A stretch of 48,874 nucleotides of DNA from an uncultured bacterium (GCA_903859215.1 CAIOLW010000011.1:1-48874), one strand, 5' to 3'; shown: positions 38,124 to 46,766, counted from the stretch's first letter. The notes: generated by a model not told the origin, from the letters alone. Numbers and translations: made by a program.

Positions 38124-39201
38124 GCACCGGCGCGGGCCGCGTCTCGGCGCGCGTGCGCTGGGCCAGGGCGGCCGGTTCGGCGGCGAAGCGCATCGCCTCG
38201 TCGCTGGTGATGACGCCCTCGGCGATCAACTGGCCCAGGTGCTGGTCCAGCAGCTGCATGCCTTCCTTGCGGGCGGTGGTGATGACGTTGTTGATGAGAT
38301 GGCTCTTCTGCTCGCGGATCAGGTTGCGCACCGCCGGATTGCCCACCAGCACCTCGAGCGCCGCCACGCGGCCGCGCTTGTCCGCGCGCCGCACTAGCTG
38401 CTGCGAGCACACGCCCACCAGCACCTCCGAGAGCATGTGGCGGATCTGCGTCTGCTGGTTGCCCGGGAACGGGTCGACGATGCGGCTGATGGTCTGCGCC
38501 GCCGAGCGCGTGTGCAGCGTGCCCAGCACCAGCTGCCCCACCTCGCTGGCCGTCAGCGCCAGCGAGATCGTCTCAAGGTCGCGCATCTCGCCGACCAGGA
38601 TGACGTTCGGGTCCTCGCGCAGCGAGGCGCGCAGCGCCGTGGCGAAGCTCGCGCAGTGCTCGCCCACCTGCCGCTGGTTGATCAGGCAGTTCTTGTTCGG
38701 ATGGATGAACTCCAGCGGGTCCTCGAGCGTGATGATGTGCCCGTGCATCGTCTCGTTCAGGTGGTTGACCATCGCTGCCAGCGTGGTCGACTTGCCGGAA
38801 TTCGTGGGCCCGGTCACGAGGATGAGCCCCGATCGCGACGTCAGCATGTTCTTGAGCACCGGCGGCATGCCCAGCTGGTCGAGCGTCGGCACCTCGTTGG
38901 GGATGATGCGGAAGGCGGCCGCGAGCCCCGGGTACTTGCGGTAGATGTTGATGCGGAAGCGCGCGACGCCCGGCAGCGTGTAGGCCAGGTCGAGGTCGCC
39001 ATTTTGCTCGAGCACCTGGATCTGCGCGTCGGTCAGCAACTCGTAGATCGTGATGCGGAGCTCTTCCTCGGTCAGCGGACGGTGCTCACCGCGCTGCAGC
39101 ACACCGTTGATGCGCAGCATCGGCTCGCAGTTCGCGCTCAGGTGCAGGTCCGAGACGGAGTACTCCTGCATGATCTTCAAAAAGGCGTCGATACGGGGCA
39201 T
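38116..39201 (-). CDS. pilT: PilT/PilU-family twitching motility retraction ATPase
   Basis: A 361-residue AAA-type ATPase of the PilT family, which powers retraction of type IV pili. The N-terminal PAS-like part (YSVSDLHLSANCEPMLRINGVL) is followed by Walker A GPTNSGKSTT (131-140, with Asn where Gly is usual), the Asp-box stretch EDPLEFIHPNK, Walker B VILVGEMRDLETI and the His-box LGTLHTRSAAQTISRIVDPFP. The C-terminal AIRNLIRE-type motif is present as AVRNLIREQKSHLINNVI. The ATG at 39201-39199 has AGGGA upstream; the frame is open for another 29 codons but without conserved sequence. No pilus structural gene is in the window. It is translationally coupled to the MshEN/DUF4388 gene. Confidence 0.93.
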   Translation of the reverse strand: MPRIDAFLKIMQEYSVSDLHLSANCEPMLRINGVLQRGEHRPLTEEELRITIYELLTDAQIQVLEQNGDLDLAYTLPGVARFRINIYRKYPGLAAAFRIIPNEVPTLDQLGMPPVLKNMLTSRSGLILVTGPTNSGKSTTLAAMVNHLNETMHGHIITLEDPLEFIHPNKNCLINQRQVGEHCASFATALRASLREDPNVILVGEMRDLETISLALTASEVGQLVLGTLHTRSAAQTISRIVDPFPGNQQTQIRHMLSEVLVGVCSQQLVRRADKRGRVAALEVLVGNPAVRNLIREQKSHLINNVITTARKEGMQLLDQHLGQLIAEGVITSDEAMRFAAEPAALAQRTRAETRPAPVHA

Positions 39202-39303
39202 GACCATCCCTGTCGTCGGTTCCGTCGGGCGTCGGACCAGACTCATTGGGCGGTCAAAAGCAATATCCGTGCCCGGATTGCGCAACATAACCTGCTGTAT
39301 TTA

Positions 39304-39331
39304 AACAAATTACAAAGATCACGAATTTGTT
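39304..39331. promoter_or_regulatory. AT-rich inverted repeat upstream of pilT
   Basis: AACAAATT (39304-39311) and AATTTGTT (39324-39331) form an 8-12-8 inverted repeat in the 182-bp gap between pilT and the upstream barrel gene. It may be an operator. No clear promoter pair could be fixed in the same AT-rich stretch. Confidence 0.35.
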
Positions 39332-39383
39332 CCGGAGGAGATACGACCGATTCCGCCCCTGCGGGGCAAAACCCGCCGGGCCG

Positions 39384-40052
39384 TCAGAACGCCAGAGAAG
39401 CGGCCAGTTGCAGCTGCCAGAGGCGGGTGCCCGCGACGGGTGTGCGGACGCCCGGCAAGGGGTCGACGGCCCTGGCAGCGCGCGCCGATGCCACCGGAGC
39501 GCCGGCCGCGGGGTCGACCAGGAGCTGCCGGGTGAGCCCGTGGCTGTAGCGGAAGTCCAGCCGCACGGGACCGACGCGGCGCGCGAGGCCGGCGTGCGCG
39601 ACGTAGTCGATGTCGGCGTAGGCCCACTCGGACGAAGGTTGCCCGGGGAAGGCGCCCCACTGCTCCTTGAGCTTGAGCGCTATGGAAAGCCCGGCGTAGG
39701 GATGCGGCAGGCTCGGCGACAACTCCGTCAGCTCCAGCAGCACGATCGGCTGCGCCACGTGCAGCGTCACCTCGGCGTCCGCGCGCGCGAACGGGTTGGC
39801 GTCGGTGACGAAGAACGTCGGCTGCGCCCCGCGCTTCTGCACGTACTCCAGCGCGTAGGCCAGGTCCAGCCCGGGCGCGATCGTCGACCGCCAGCCCACG
39901 CCCAGCACCGGCCCGCCGCGGTTGTCGTCCAGGCCGATGTGCGTGAACGCCCACCCGGCCGACACCTCGACCGCCGCCGCCGGACGCGCGGCCGCCGGCG
40001 CGAGCGCCAGCGCGAGCGCGGTCAGGACGACGGTTCGGGCCCGCGCAGCCAT
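39384..40052 (-). CDS. Small outer-membrane beta-barrel protein
   Basis: A 222-residue exported protein with an Ala-rich signal peptide (VVLTALALALAPAAARPAAA). The mature part is a run of amphipathic strands: VEVSAGWAFTHIGLDDN, PVLGVGWRSTIAPGLDLAYALEYVQKRG, AEVTLHVAQPIVLLELTEL, PYAGLSIALKLKEQWG, IDYVAHAGLARRVGPVRLDFRYSHGL. It ends LQLAASLAF with a C-terminal Phe, as outer-membrane barrels do. Length suits an 8- or 10-strand barrel (OmpW/PorT-like). AGGA lies 10 bases before the ATG. It follows the DUF1684 gene by 37 bp on the same strand and is probably in its operon. Function unknown. Confidence 0.8.
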   Translation of the reverse strand: MAARARTVVLTALALALAPAAARPAAAVEVSAGWAFTHIGLDDNRGGPVLGVGWRSTIAPGLDLAYALEYVQKRGAQPTFFVTDANPFARADAEVTLHVAQPIVLLELTELSPSLPHPYAGLSIALKLKEQWGAFPGQPSSEWAYADIDYVAHAGLARRVGPVRLDFRYSHGLTRQLLVDPAAGAPVASARAARAVDPLPGVRTPVAGTRLWQLQLAASLAF

Positions 40053-40089
40053 CAGTGTTCTTCCTGCCCCTGCCCCTGTCGCGGCACGC

Positions 40090-40779
40090 TCAGTGCGCTT
40101 CCGCGTAGAGCTTCTCGCCCGCCTCGACGGCGAACGGCAGCGTGTTTTCCCGCGGCGGCAGCGTGCAGTTGTACGCTTCGGGGTTGTAGTCGCACAGCGG
40201 GTTGTAGGCGTAGTTGAAGTCGACCTCGACCTGGCCGTCGGCGTCCAGCTTCAGGTCCAGGTAGCGCCCGCCGCCGTAGGTGTCCTTGCCCGAGGTGGCG
40301 TCGTAGAACGGCAGCCACAGGTAGTCGGGGTTGTCGCCGCCGACCAGCCCGAACACGCCCAGCCGGTACACCTTGTCCAGGTACGTGAAGGCGACCGCGC
40401 CCTTGCGCACGTACTTCACCTGGTTGCCCTTGCGCTTGGTCAGCGTGACGGTGTCGGCCTTCGCCTCGGCCACGAGCTTCGTGCGGAAGCGCAGGTCGGG
40501 CTTCGGGAAGTAGTAGTTCAGGCCCTCGAACGAAGGGATGGCCGCCGCCGGCAGGGGCGAGGCGTCGGGCTTCGTGAACTCCTCGTTCTTGTCGATGCGC
40601 ATCTCGACCAGCGCGATCTCCCACGCTTCGTGCGCCTTCTCGTCCATCACGACCGCGCCGGGCACCTGCTCGGCGGAACGACAGCCGGTCGAAGGGAACA
40701 GCGCGGCGCCCAGCAGGGCGGCCACGAACAGCAGGGGCACAGGCAGGGCCAGGTGCAGGGAGCGTCGTACGGGCATCAT
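40090..40779 (-). CDS. DUF1684 family exported (lipo)protein
   Basis: A 229-residue protein of the DUF1684 family. The signature runs from AWEIALVEMRIDKNEEFTKPDASPLP and FEGLNYYFPKPDLRF to PFYDATSGKDTYGGGRYLDL and DFNYAYNPLCDYNP, then CTLPPRENTLPFAVEAGEKLY. The function of the family is unknown. The N-terminus has a signal (LHLALPVPLLFVAALLGAALFPSTGC) whose STGC could be a non-standard lipobox. The ATG at 40779-40777 has GAGGA upstream. The gene has its own promoter with a dyad operator shared with the divergent membrane-protein gene. Confidence 0.88.
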   Translation of the reverse strand: MMPVRRSLHLALPVPLLFVAALLGAALFPSTGCRSAEQVPGAVVMDEKAHEAWEIALVEMRIDKNEEFTKPDASPLPAAAIPSFEGLNYYFPKPDLRFRTKLVAEAKADTVTLTKRKGNQVKYVRKGAVAFTYLDKVYRLGVFGLVGGDNPDYLWLPFYDATSGKDTYGGGRYLDLKLDADGQVEVDFNYAYNPLCDYNPEAYNCTLPPRENTLPFAVEAGEKLYAEAH

Positions 40780-40829
40780 CCGGTTCCTCGTCCGTAGCAG
40801 GGTCCGTCGTTCGGTCACGTGCGCCAGCC

Positions 40830-40858
40830 ATGATAGCATCAGTGGGTTCGGGTTTCAA
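40830..40858 (-). promoter_or_regulatory. Promoter of the DUF1684 operon
   Basis: On the minus strand, -35 TTGAAA (40858-40853), a 17-bp spacer and -10 TATCAT (40835-40830) match sigma70 consensus at 5 of 6 positions each. The start would be near 40823, about 44 nt before the ATG. Confidence 0.65.
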
Positions 40859-40864
40859 AACCCG
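40849..40864. promoter_or_regulatory. Operator-like dyad between divergent promoters
   Basis: A perfect 7-2-7 inverted repeat, CGGGTTT-CA-AAACCCG. It covers the minus-strand -35 box of the DUF1684 operon and the TTCAAA (40854-40859) that is the likely plus-strand -35 (16 bp before TACCAT at 40876-40881). One regulator bound here could control both directions. Confidence 0.55.
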
Positions 40865-40910
40865 GGGCGATTGGTTACCATGCGCGCGAACCGCCCCGAC
40901 CGGAGCCGCC

Positions 40911-42776
40911 GTGGAACACGCCTCGACCCCCGACAACCAGGAACCGACGCCGGCGCTCCCGGCCGCGCCCCCCTGTGCCCCCGAACCGGCCGGTCCGGGC
41001 GCCTGGTGGGCGGCCCTGGCCGCCCTGGCGGCCGCCGTCCTGGGCCACGTGCCGCTCCTGGGCGCCTGGTGGTGCCGCGACGACTGGGGCCTGCTTGCCC
41101 GCGCCGCGGGCCTGGTCGACAGGCCGCAGGGCCTGCCCGCGCGGTGGCTGAGCCAGCACCTCTACTGGCAGGCCACCTGGCCCCTGTGGGGCCTGGACCC
41201 GACCCCCCACGCGATGGTCCGGCTGTTGCTGCACGGCGCCGCGGCGCTGCTGGTGGTGCGCCTCGGCCGGCGGGGCGGCCTGCCCGTGGCCGGCGCCGCC
41301 CTGGCCGGCTTCGTCTTCGCGGCCTCGCCCCTGGCCTTCACGCCTCTGTACTGGGCGGCCGGCATCCAGGAACTGCTCGCCGCGGTGCTGGCGCTGCTGG
41401 CGATCGAGCGTTGGCTCGCGGCGGGTGAAGAAGGTCGCGCCGCCGTCGTGACCGCCACACTGGCGACCGTCGGCGCGCTGCTGTCGAAGGAATCGGCGCT
41501 CGGCCTGCCGCTGCTGCTGGCCGGCTTCGCCTGGTGGCGCACCGGCGTGACGCACAAAACGAAACACGACCGGCGCCTCGAGCGCGGCGCCTCCGTCCTG
41601 CTCCTGGCGGCGGCCGGCGGCGCCGCGATGCTGGCCGCGCGGCTGTTCGACACCAACCCCGGCGCCCCGTACGAGACCGGCGGCCTGGCGACGATGCTGC
41701 CGAACCTGGGCCTGTGCGGCCGCTGGCTGCTGGCGCCGGGCCCGGTCGTCGGCGTCAACCCGTCGCTGGGCGTGGCCCTCGTCGGCTGGGTGCTGGTGCT
41801 GGCGTGGTCGGTGTGGGGCGCGCGCCGCTGGCGCGGCGGCCAGCGCCTGCCGCTGGTCGCGCTGGTCGGCTCGCTGCTCGCGGTGACGCCGGTGCTGCCG
41901 CTCCGCCACCACCTGGTGCCGTACATGGCGTACCTGGCGGTGGCCGGCTGGGCGCTGGCCTTGGGGGCGCTGCTGCCGCGGCGCGTGCGGCTGTCGCGCG
42001 CGACGCTCGCCGTCGCGCTGGCGCTGTGCGCGGCCTGGGGCCTGTTCACCTGCCGCACGGTGCTGGGCCGCCGCAACGAACTGGGCCTGCCCGCCGACGA
42101 CCTTGTGCGCGCCACCAGCCTCTCGTGGGAAGCGCGCGGCACGCTTGCAGGCGTGGCCGGCATGGGCGGCGGGCAGCCGGTGCGGCAAGTCACGCTGCTG
42201 CAGATCCCGGCGGGCCCCGGCGCGCTCGAGTATGCGCAGCGCTACGGCGAGCGCTGGGCCGGGCGCAGCGAGCTCTACGAAGCGCTGGGCGGCGACCTCG
42301 GCCCCGGCCTGCTGGTCCCGAAAGGCGTGACGGCGCACTGGCGCAACGGCCTGGTCACCGCGCCCGACAGCGCGCTGGTCTTCGTCGAGTCCGGCACCGG
42401 GCTGAAGCCGTGGGGCCGCACGGGCCAGGCCGCGTTCTACGCCGCGCTGACGGACATCGGCCTCGGCAACTTCGACCGCGCGCGCGCCCACCTGGTGCGC
42501 GGCGGCGGCCTGAACGGCAAGCAGGTCCTGTTCGCCTGCGACCAGGGCCTGCTGCCCATCCCGATGGCGATGGTGACGCGGAACCAGAAGACCTTCATCG
42601 ACTGGACGGTCAGCCACCTGGGCCAGGACGCCTCGCGCGCCGAGGTGGGCGGACTGCAGGACACTTTCTTCAACCTGGTGTGCGCCTGCACGGGCCGCTC
42701 GCTCCAGGACGTGACCAAGGGCAGCCGGGTCGTGATCCCGGCCGAGACCGCCGCCGACCCCGGTTCGCGGCACTGA
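40911..42776 (+). CDS. Multi-pass membrane protein, GT-C glycosyltransferase-like
   Basis: A 621-residue protein starting at a GTG with CCGGAG upstream. After a Pro-rich cytosolic tail it has about nine to eleven transmembrane segments (roughly residues 30-430). The short loop after the first helix reads WWCRDDWGLLARA; an Asp-Asp motif there is typical of GT-C transferases that use polyprenyl-phosphate sugars. The segments PLAFTPLYWAAGIQELL and LLSKESALGLPLLLAGF also recall that group. The C-terminal 190 residues are soluble and probably periplasmic. The assignment rests on topology and this motif, so it remains tentative. It lies 7 bp before the MscS gene, in one operon. Confidence 0.7.
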   Translation: MEHASTPDNQEPTPALPAAPPCAPEPAGPGAWWAALAALAAAVLGHVPLLGAWWCRDDWGLLARAAGLVDRPQGLPARWLSQHLYWQATWPLWGLDPTPHAMVRLLLHGAAALLVVRLGRRGGLPVAGAALAGFVFAASPLAFTPLYWAAGIQELLAAVLALLAIERWLAAGEEGRAAVVTATLATVGALLSKESALGLPLLLAGFAWWRTGVTHKTKHDRRLERGASVLLLAAAGGAAMLAARLFDTNPGAPYETGGLATMLPNLGLCGRWLLAPGPVVGVNPSLGVALVGWVLVLAWSVWGARRWRGGQRLPLVALVGSLLAVTPVLPLRHHLVPYMAYLAVAGWALALGALLPRRVRLSRATLAVALALCAAWGLFTCRTVLGRRNELGLPADDLVRATSLSWEARGTLAGVAGMGGGQPVRQVTLLQIPAGPGALEYAQRYGERWAGRSELYEALGGDLGPGLLVPKGVTAHWRNGLVTAPDSALVFVESGTGLKPWGRTGQAAFYAALTDIGLGNFDRARAHLVRGGGLNGKQVLFACDQGLLPIPMAMVTRNQKTFIDWTVSHLGQDASRAEVGGLQDTFFNLVCACTGRSLQDVTKGSRVVIPAETAADPGSRH

Positions 42777-42783
42777 GAGGCAG

Positions 42784-43884
42784 ATGATGGGCGATTTCCT
42801 GCAGCAGACCGCCGGCCCCTGGACGATGTACCAGATCTCGGTCGCGTTCATCCTGATCGTGGTCGGCTTCGTGTCGCGGCTGGTCCTGAAGTTCGTGGCC
42901 CGCCACCAGCTGGCCAAGCTCACCGCGCGCACCGAGTCCGACGCCGACGACATCGCGCTCGACGCCATCGTCAAGCGCCTGGGCACGCTGCTGCCCGTCG
43001 GCGGCCTCTACCTGGGCGTGCGCTACCTGGTGTCGCTGAACCCCGAGTGGACGTGGATCGCGAACCTCGACCGCACTTTCCGGCTCGTCAGCACGCTCAT
43101 CATCACCTGGACGGCGTTCCGCCTGGTCGATGCCGGCGCCACGATCCTGGCCGAGATGTCCGAGCGCACCGAGTCGAAGGTCGACGACCAGCTGGTGCCG
43201 CTGGTGCGCAAGGCCGCGAAGATCTTCGTCGGCGCGCTGGGCTTCGTGCTGGTGGCGCAGAACCTGGGCTACTCGGTGTCCGGCCTGCTGGCCGGCCTGG
43301 GCATCGGCGGCCTGGCGCTGGCCATGGCCGCCAAGGACACGCTGGCCAACCTGTTCGGCTCGCTGATGATTCTGCTGGACCGACCGTTCCACGTGGGCGA
43401 CGCCATCACGTTCTCGGGCGGCGAGGGCGTGGTCGAGGAGATCGGCATGCGCTCGACGCGCGTGCGCACGCCGGCGCGCACGGTCATCTCGGTGCCCAAC
43501 CAGAACCTGGCCAACGCCACGGTCGAGAACCAGAGCGAGATGCCCCGCCGGCGCGTGAAGTTCACGCTCGCGGTCACCTGCGAGGCCAGCGCGGCGCAGA
43601 TGCAGGACCTGGTCGGGCGCATCGAGGAACTGCTGAAGGCCGACGACGAAGTCGACCCTGAGCAGATCATGGTCCGCTTCACGGACTTCGGCGCCTCGAG
43701 CCTGGACGTGCTGGTGCAGTACTTCACGGTCACGACCGAGTACCCGCGCCACCTGGCGGTGCGCCAGAAGATCAACCTGGCCCTCATGCGGATGATCGAG
43801 GAGATGGGGCTGCGGCTGGCGCTGCCGACGCGGACCGTGCACCTGGTGAGCGGCGAGGGCGGACTGCCTCGCAGCGGAGCCTAA
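42784..43884 (+). CDS. MscS-family mechanosensitive channel
   Basis: A 366-residue MscS-type channel that releases solutes on hypo-osmotic shock. Transmembrane segments occupy about 18-40, 68-85, 95-120 and 145-200; the pore helix is GLLAGLGIGGLALAMAAKDTLANLFGSLMILLDRPFHVGD. The beta domain (DAITFSGGEGVVEEIGMRSTRVRT, TVISVPNQNLANATVENQS) and the C-terminal alpha-beta domain follow. It is longer at the N-terminus than E. coli MscS (286 residues), as in many MscS homologues. GAGAGG precedes the ATG. It is co-transcribed with the membrane protein upstream and lies 90 bp before a chemoreceptor gene. Confidence 0.94.
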   Translation: MMGDFLQQTAGPWTMYQISVAFILIVVGFVSRLVLKFVARHQLAKLTARTESDADDIALDAIVKRLGTLLPVGGLYLGVRYLVSLNPEWTWIANLDRTFRLVSTLIITWTAFRLVDAGATILAEMSERTESKVDDQLVPLVRKAAKIFVGALGFVLVAQNLGYSVSGLLAGLGIGGLALAMAAKDTLANLFGSLMILLDRPFHVGDAITFSGGEGVVEEIGMRSTRVRTPARTVISVPNQNLANATVENQSEMPRRRVKFTLAVTCEASAAQMQDLVGRIEELLKADDEVDPEQIMVRFTDFGASSLDVLVQYFTVTTEYPRHLAVRQKINLALMRMIEEMGLRLALPTRTVHLVSGEGGLPRSGA

Positions 43885-43918
43885 AGAAAGTCCTTTAGTG
43901 GGAGATGGTGGCTGTCGA

Positions 43919-43940
43919 AATCGGACAAGAATGTCCGATT
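43919..43940. promoter_or_regulatory. 9-4-9 palindrome upstream of the chemoreceptor
   Basis: AATCGGACA-AGAA-TGTCCGATT is a perfect dyad 35 bp before the ATG. A second dyad, CTAAAG-N6-CTTTAG (43881-43898), overlaps the mscS stop. The first looks like an operator or a leader hairpin; no clear -35/-10 pair accompanies it. Confidence 0.5.
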
Positions 43941-43974
43941 GATCGCCCGGGTTGACCGTACCCTGGAGGCCACC

Positions 43975-45420
43975 ATGCCCCATCCTTCGCACGCCGGCGC
44001 TGCGCGAACGCAACTGCCATTGTCCCTTCGCCTTTCGCTGGCGCTGGGCTCCCTCTTCCTGCTGATGCTGGTGAGCATGGTGGCCACCCTGGTCACCGTC
44101 AGCGCCCAGAAGACCGATGGCCTGGTGATCAACCTGGCCGGCCGGCAGCGCATGCTCACCCAGAAGTACACGAAGGAAACCCTGCTGGCCGCCGCCGCTC
44201 CCGCCGGCGAGCTGCGCGACAAGGCGCACGCCGCCCAGGGCAAGACGGCCAAGCTGTACGAAGCCACCGCCTCGGCGCTGAAAGACGGCGGCAAGACCTG
44301 GCTGAACGCCGACCTGACCGGCGATGTGACGCTGCCGGCGACAAAGGCGCCGGGCATTGTCGCGCAACTGGACGCCGCCGCCGGGCAGTGGCAGGTGCTG
44401 GTCAAGGCCGCGGGCGCGCTCGAGGCGTCGGGGCCCGGCGACAAGGGCGCGCTGGGCGCGCTGCTGGGCGCCAGCGTCGACGTGCTCAAGACGCTGAACG
44501 CCTCGGTGGCGTCGTACCAGGCACGCACCGACGAGCGCGTGCACACGCTGATCTGGATCCAGTGCGGCTCGATGCTGCTGGCCCTGTTCTCGTTCGCCGC
44601 CGCCGTGCTGTACATCGTGCGTGGGGTGACCAAGCCGATCGAGATCGTCGTCAACGACATGAAGACCGGCTCGACCGAACTGGCGGGCGCCGCCGAGTCC
44701 GTGGCGCAGGCGAGCACCTCGCTGGCGGGCCAGTCGTCCGACCAGGCGGAACGGCTGCAGGAGACGTCCGCCTCGCTGACGGTCATGGCCTCGCTCGCGC
44801 GGGAGAACACGACCGCCAGCGGCGAGGTCGGCCGACTGACCGACCAGGTGCTGTCGGCGGCGCGCAACGGACGCGACTCGATGGCCTCGATGAAGGATGC
44901 GATGGTGCGCATCGACCAGTCGTCCAACGCGACGGCGGAGATCATCAAGTCGATCGACGGCATCGCCTTCCAGACCAACCTGCTGGCGCTGAACGCGGCG
45001 GTCGAGGCGGCGCGCGCCGGCGAGGCCGGCCGCGGCTTCGCCGTGGTGGCCGAGGAGGTCCGCAACCTGGCGCAGCGCAGCGCCGAGGCGGCGCGCCACA
45101 GCTCGGCGCTGCTGATCGAGTCGGGGCAGAACGTGGCGGCCGGCGTCCAGGCCGTGCAGTCGCTGGAGACCGTGTTCGACAACATCGCTGAAGGAGCAGC
45201 GGCTGTCAGCGGGCGCATGTCCGTGATCGCCGGCGCCATCTCCCGCCAGAACACCGAACTGGGCGGCCTGCACGATGCGATGGGCCATCTCGACGACCTG
45301 ACCCAGGGTGGCGCCGCAGCCGCCGAAGAATCAGCAGCGGCAGCCGAACAGCTGGCCGCGCAGGCCCAGCAGATCGACGCCGTGGCCCGGCAACTGGGCG
45401 CGGTGATCGGCTCCCGGTAG
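43975..45420 (+). CDS. Methyl-accepting chemotaxis protein with PilJ-type sensor domain
   Basis: A 481-residue transducer. The first transmembrane helix (about 20-44) leads into a periplasmic domain starting [22 protein letters not shown], the signature of the PilJ N-terminal (type IV pilus MCP) domain. A second membrane helix lies at about 190-220. The cytoplasmic signalling hairpin has the invariant tip [48 protein letters not shown]. No recognisable HAMP of normal length separates helix and hairpin, making it a short transducer. It would signal through a CheA/CheW system not in this window. GGAGG precedes the ATG. The PilJ domain links it in theme to pilT, about 5 kb away. Confidence 0.92.
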   Translation: MPHPSHAGAARTQLPLSLRLSLALGSLFLLMLVSMVATLVTVSAQKTDGLVINLAGRQRMLTQKYTKETLLAAAAPAGELRDKAHAAQGKTAKLYEATASALKDGGKTWLNADLTGDVTLPATKAPGIVAQLDAAAGQWQVLVKAAGALEASGPGDKGALGALLGASVDVLKTLNASVASYQARTDERVHTLIWIQCGSMLLALFSFAAAVLYIVRGVTKPIEIVVNDMKTGSTELAGAAESVAQASTSLAGQSSDQAERLQETSASLTVMASLARENTTASGEVGRLTDQVLSAARNGRDSMASMKDAMVRIDQSSNATAEIIKSIDGIAFQTNLLALNAAVEAARAGEAGRGFAVVAEEVRNLAQRSAEAARHSSALLIESGQNVAAGVQAVQSLETVFDNIAEGAAAVSGRMSVIAGAISRQNTELGGLHDAMGHLDDLTQGGAAAAEESAAAAEQLAAQAQQIDAVARQLGAVIGSR

Positions 45421-45444
45421 ACGCACGCCGCTCCCTGTCGCCGG

Positions 45445-45478
45445 CGCCGCCCCCCTCCACGGGCGGCGTCGGCTTTTT
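45445..45478 (+). terminator. Terminator of the mscS-chemoreceptor operon
   Basis: An 8-bp perfect stem (45445-45452 with 45461-45468), an eight-base loop, then TCGGCTTTTT, starting 24 bp after the chemoreceptor stop. Confidence 0.82.
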
Positions 45479-45604
45479 GCCGCCCGGTGCATCCCGCAGC
45501 CCTGCTTTTCCGTATCAGGGACTTTCCCGCCGTCATAGAGTGTGGGTGCGCGGTCGCGCGCCTTGCCGCGACGGACCTGTCGACCCTTTCCCGGAGCAGC
45601 CGCC

Positions 45605-46759
45605 ATGACGCTGACGCGACGCGATTTCATCAAGACCACCGCCCTGGCCGGCGTCACCGCGGCGGCCGCCGGTTCGGCCCTGCGGCCCGGCGCCGCCCAC
45701 GCCGACTTCACGACCCTGCGCAGCAAGCGCCGGCTGAAGATCCTGATCCTCGGCGGCACGGCGTTCCTGGGCCCGGCCGTTGTCAACGAGGCCCGCGTGC
45801 GCGGCCACGAAGTCACGCTGTTCAACCGCGGCCGCACCAACGCCGACCTGTTCCCGGACATCGAGCGCTTGAAGGGCGACCGCGACGGCGACCTCGAGTC
45901 GCTCAAGGGCCGCCGGTGGGACGTCTGCCTGGACGACAGCGGCTACATCCCGCGGATGGTGAAGGACTCGGCCGAGTTGCTGGCGCCGAACGTCGGCCGG
46001 TACATCTTCATCTCGTCGATTTCGGTGTACAAGGACTTCTCCGTCAAGGGCATCAACGAGAAGTCGCCGGTCGGCACGCTGGCCGACGAGGCGATCGCCG
46101 CGGCGAAGACGCAGAAGGACATCACGGGCGAGAACTACGGCCCGCTGAAGGCGCTGTGCGAGCAGGCGGCCGAAAAGGCCTGCCCCGGCCGCACGTGCGT
46201 CATCCGCCCGGGCCTGATCGTCGGGCCGATGGACCGCAGCGACCGCTTCACCTACTGGCCGGTGCGCGTGGCCCGCGGCGGCGAGGTGCTGGCCCCCGGC
46301 ACGCCGGACACCGTCACGCAGGTGATGGACGTGCGCGACCTGGCCGCCTTCGCCGTGCGGTGCATGGAGCAGAAGACGACAGGCGTGTTCAACGCGACCA
46401 GCGCCCCCGGCGAGCTGACCATGGGCGAACTGCTGGACGCCTGCAGGCGCGTCTCGGCCTCGGACGCCACGTTCACCTGGGCCGACGCCAAGTGGCTGGA
46501 AGCCAAGGAAGTTCAGGCGTGGTCCGACATGCCGGTGTGGGTGCCCCTCGATGGCGACTCGGCCGGCCACCCGTTCGTCGACGTGAGCCGCGCGCTGAAG
46601 GCGGGCCTGGTGTACCGGCCAATCAGCGAGACGGTGCGCGGGACGCTGGACTGGTGGCAGACCGAGCCGCAGGAGCGCCGTGACGCGCCGATGAAGGCGG
46701 GGATCACGGCCGAACGGGAGGCCGAGCTGCTGGCGGCGTGGCATTCCGAGCACCCGTAG
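45605..46759 (+). CDS. Tat-exported NAD-dependent epimerase/dehydratase-like protein
   Basis: A 384-residue protein with a twin-arginine signal (TLTRRDFIKTTALAGVTAAAAGSAL) followed by an extended-SDR Rossmann fold. The nucleotide-binding motif LILGGTAFLGPAVVNEARVRGHEVTLFNRG is intact; IFISSISVYKDF carries the Ser and Tyr positions of the active site, with GENYGPLKALCEQ supplying the YxxxK motif. VIRPGLIVGP and the DVRDLAAFAVRCME segment are also typical. Tat export implies it folds and perhaps binds its cofactor before crossing the membrane, unusual for the family. The substrate is unknown. It has GGAG about 12 bases before the ATG and is monocistronic. Confidence 0.9.
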   Translation: MTLTRRDFIKTTALAGVTAAAAGSALRPGAAHADFTTLRSKRRLKILILGGTAFLGPAVVNEARVRGHEVTLFNRGRTNADLFPDIERLKGDRDGDLESLKGRRWDVCLDDSGYIPRMVKDSAELLAPNVGRYIFISSISVYKDFSVKGINEKSPVGTLADEAIAAAKTQKDITGENYGPLKALCEQAAEKACPGRTCVIRPGLIVGPMDRSDRFTYWPVRVARGGEVLAPGTPDTVTQVMDVRDLAAFAVRCMEQKTTGVFNATSAPGELTMGELLDACRRVSASDATFTWADAKWLEAKEVQAWSDMPVWVPLDGDSAGHPFVDVSRALKAGLVYRPISETVRGTLDWWQTEPQERRDAPMKAGITAEREAELLAAWHSEHP

Positions 46760-46766
46760 CGCGCTG

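Noticed and set aside
39435-39449. A 15-base match between the barrel gene and one arm of the 25318-25413 palindrome
   Set aside because: It lies inside coding sequence, is GC-rich and short, and has no inverted partner nearby; chance is the simplest explanation.
42670-45288. An 872-codon minus-strand frame across mscS and the chemoreceptor
   Set aside because: Both plus-strand genes carry intact family signatures and ribosome-binding sites; the antisense frame crosses their intergenic dyads and shows no domain.
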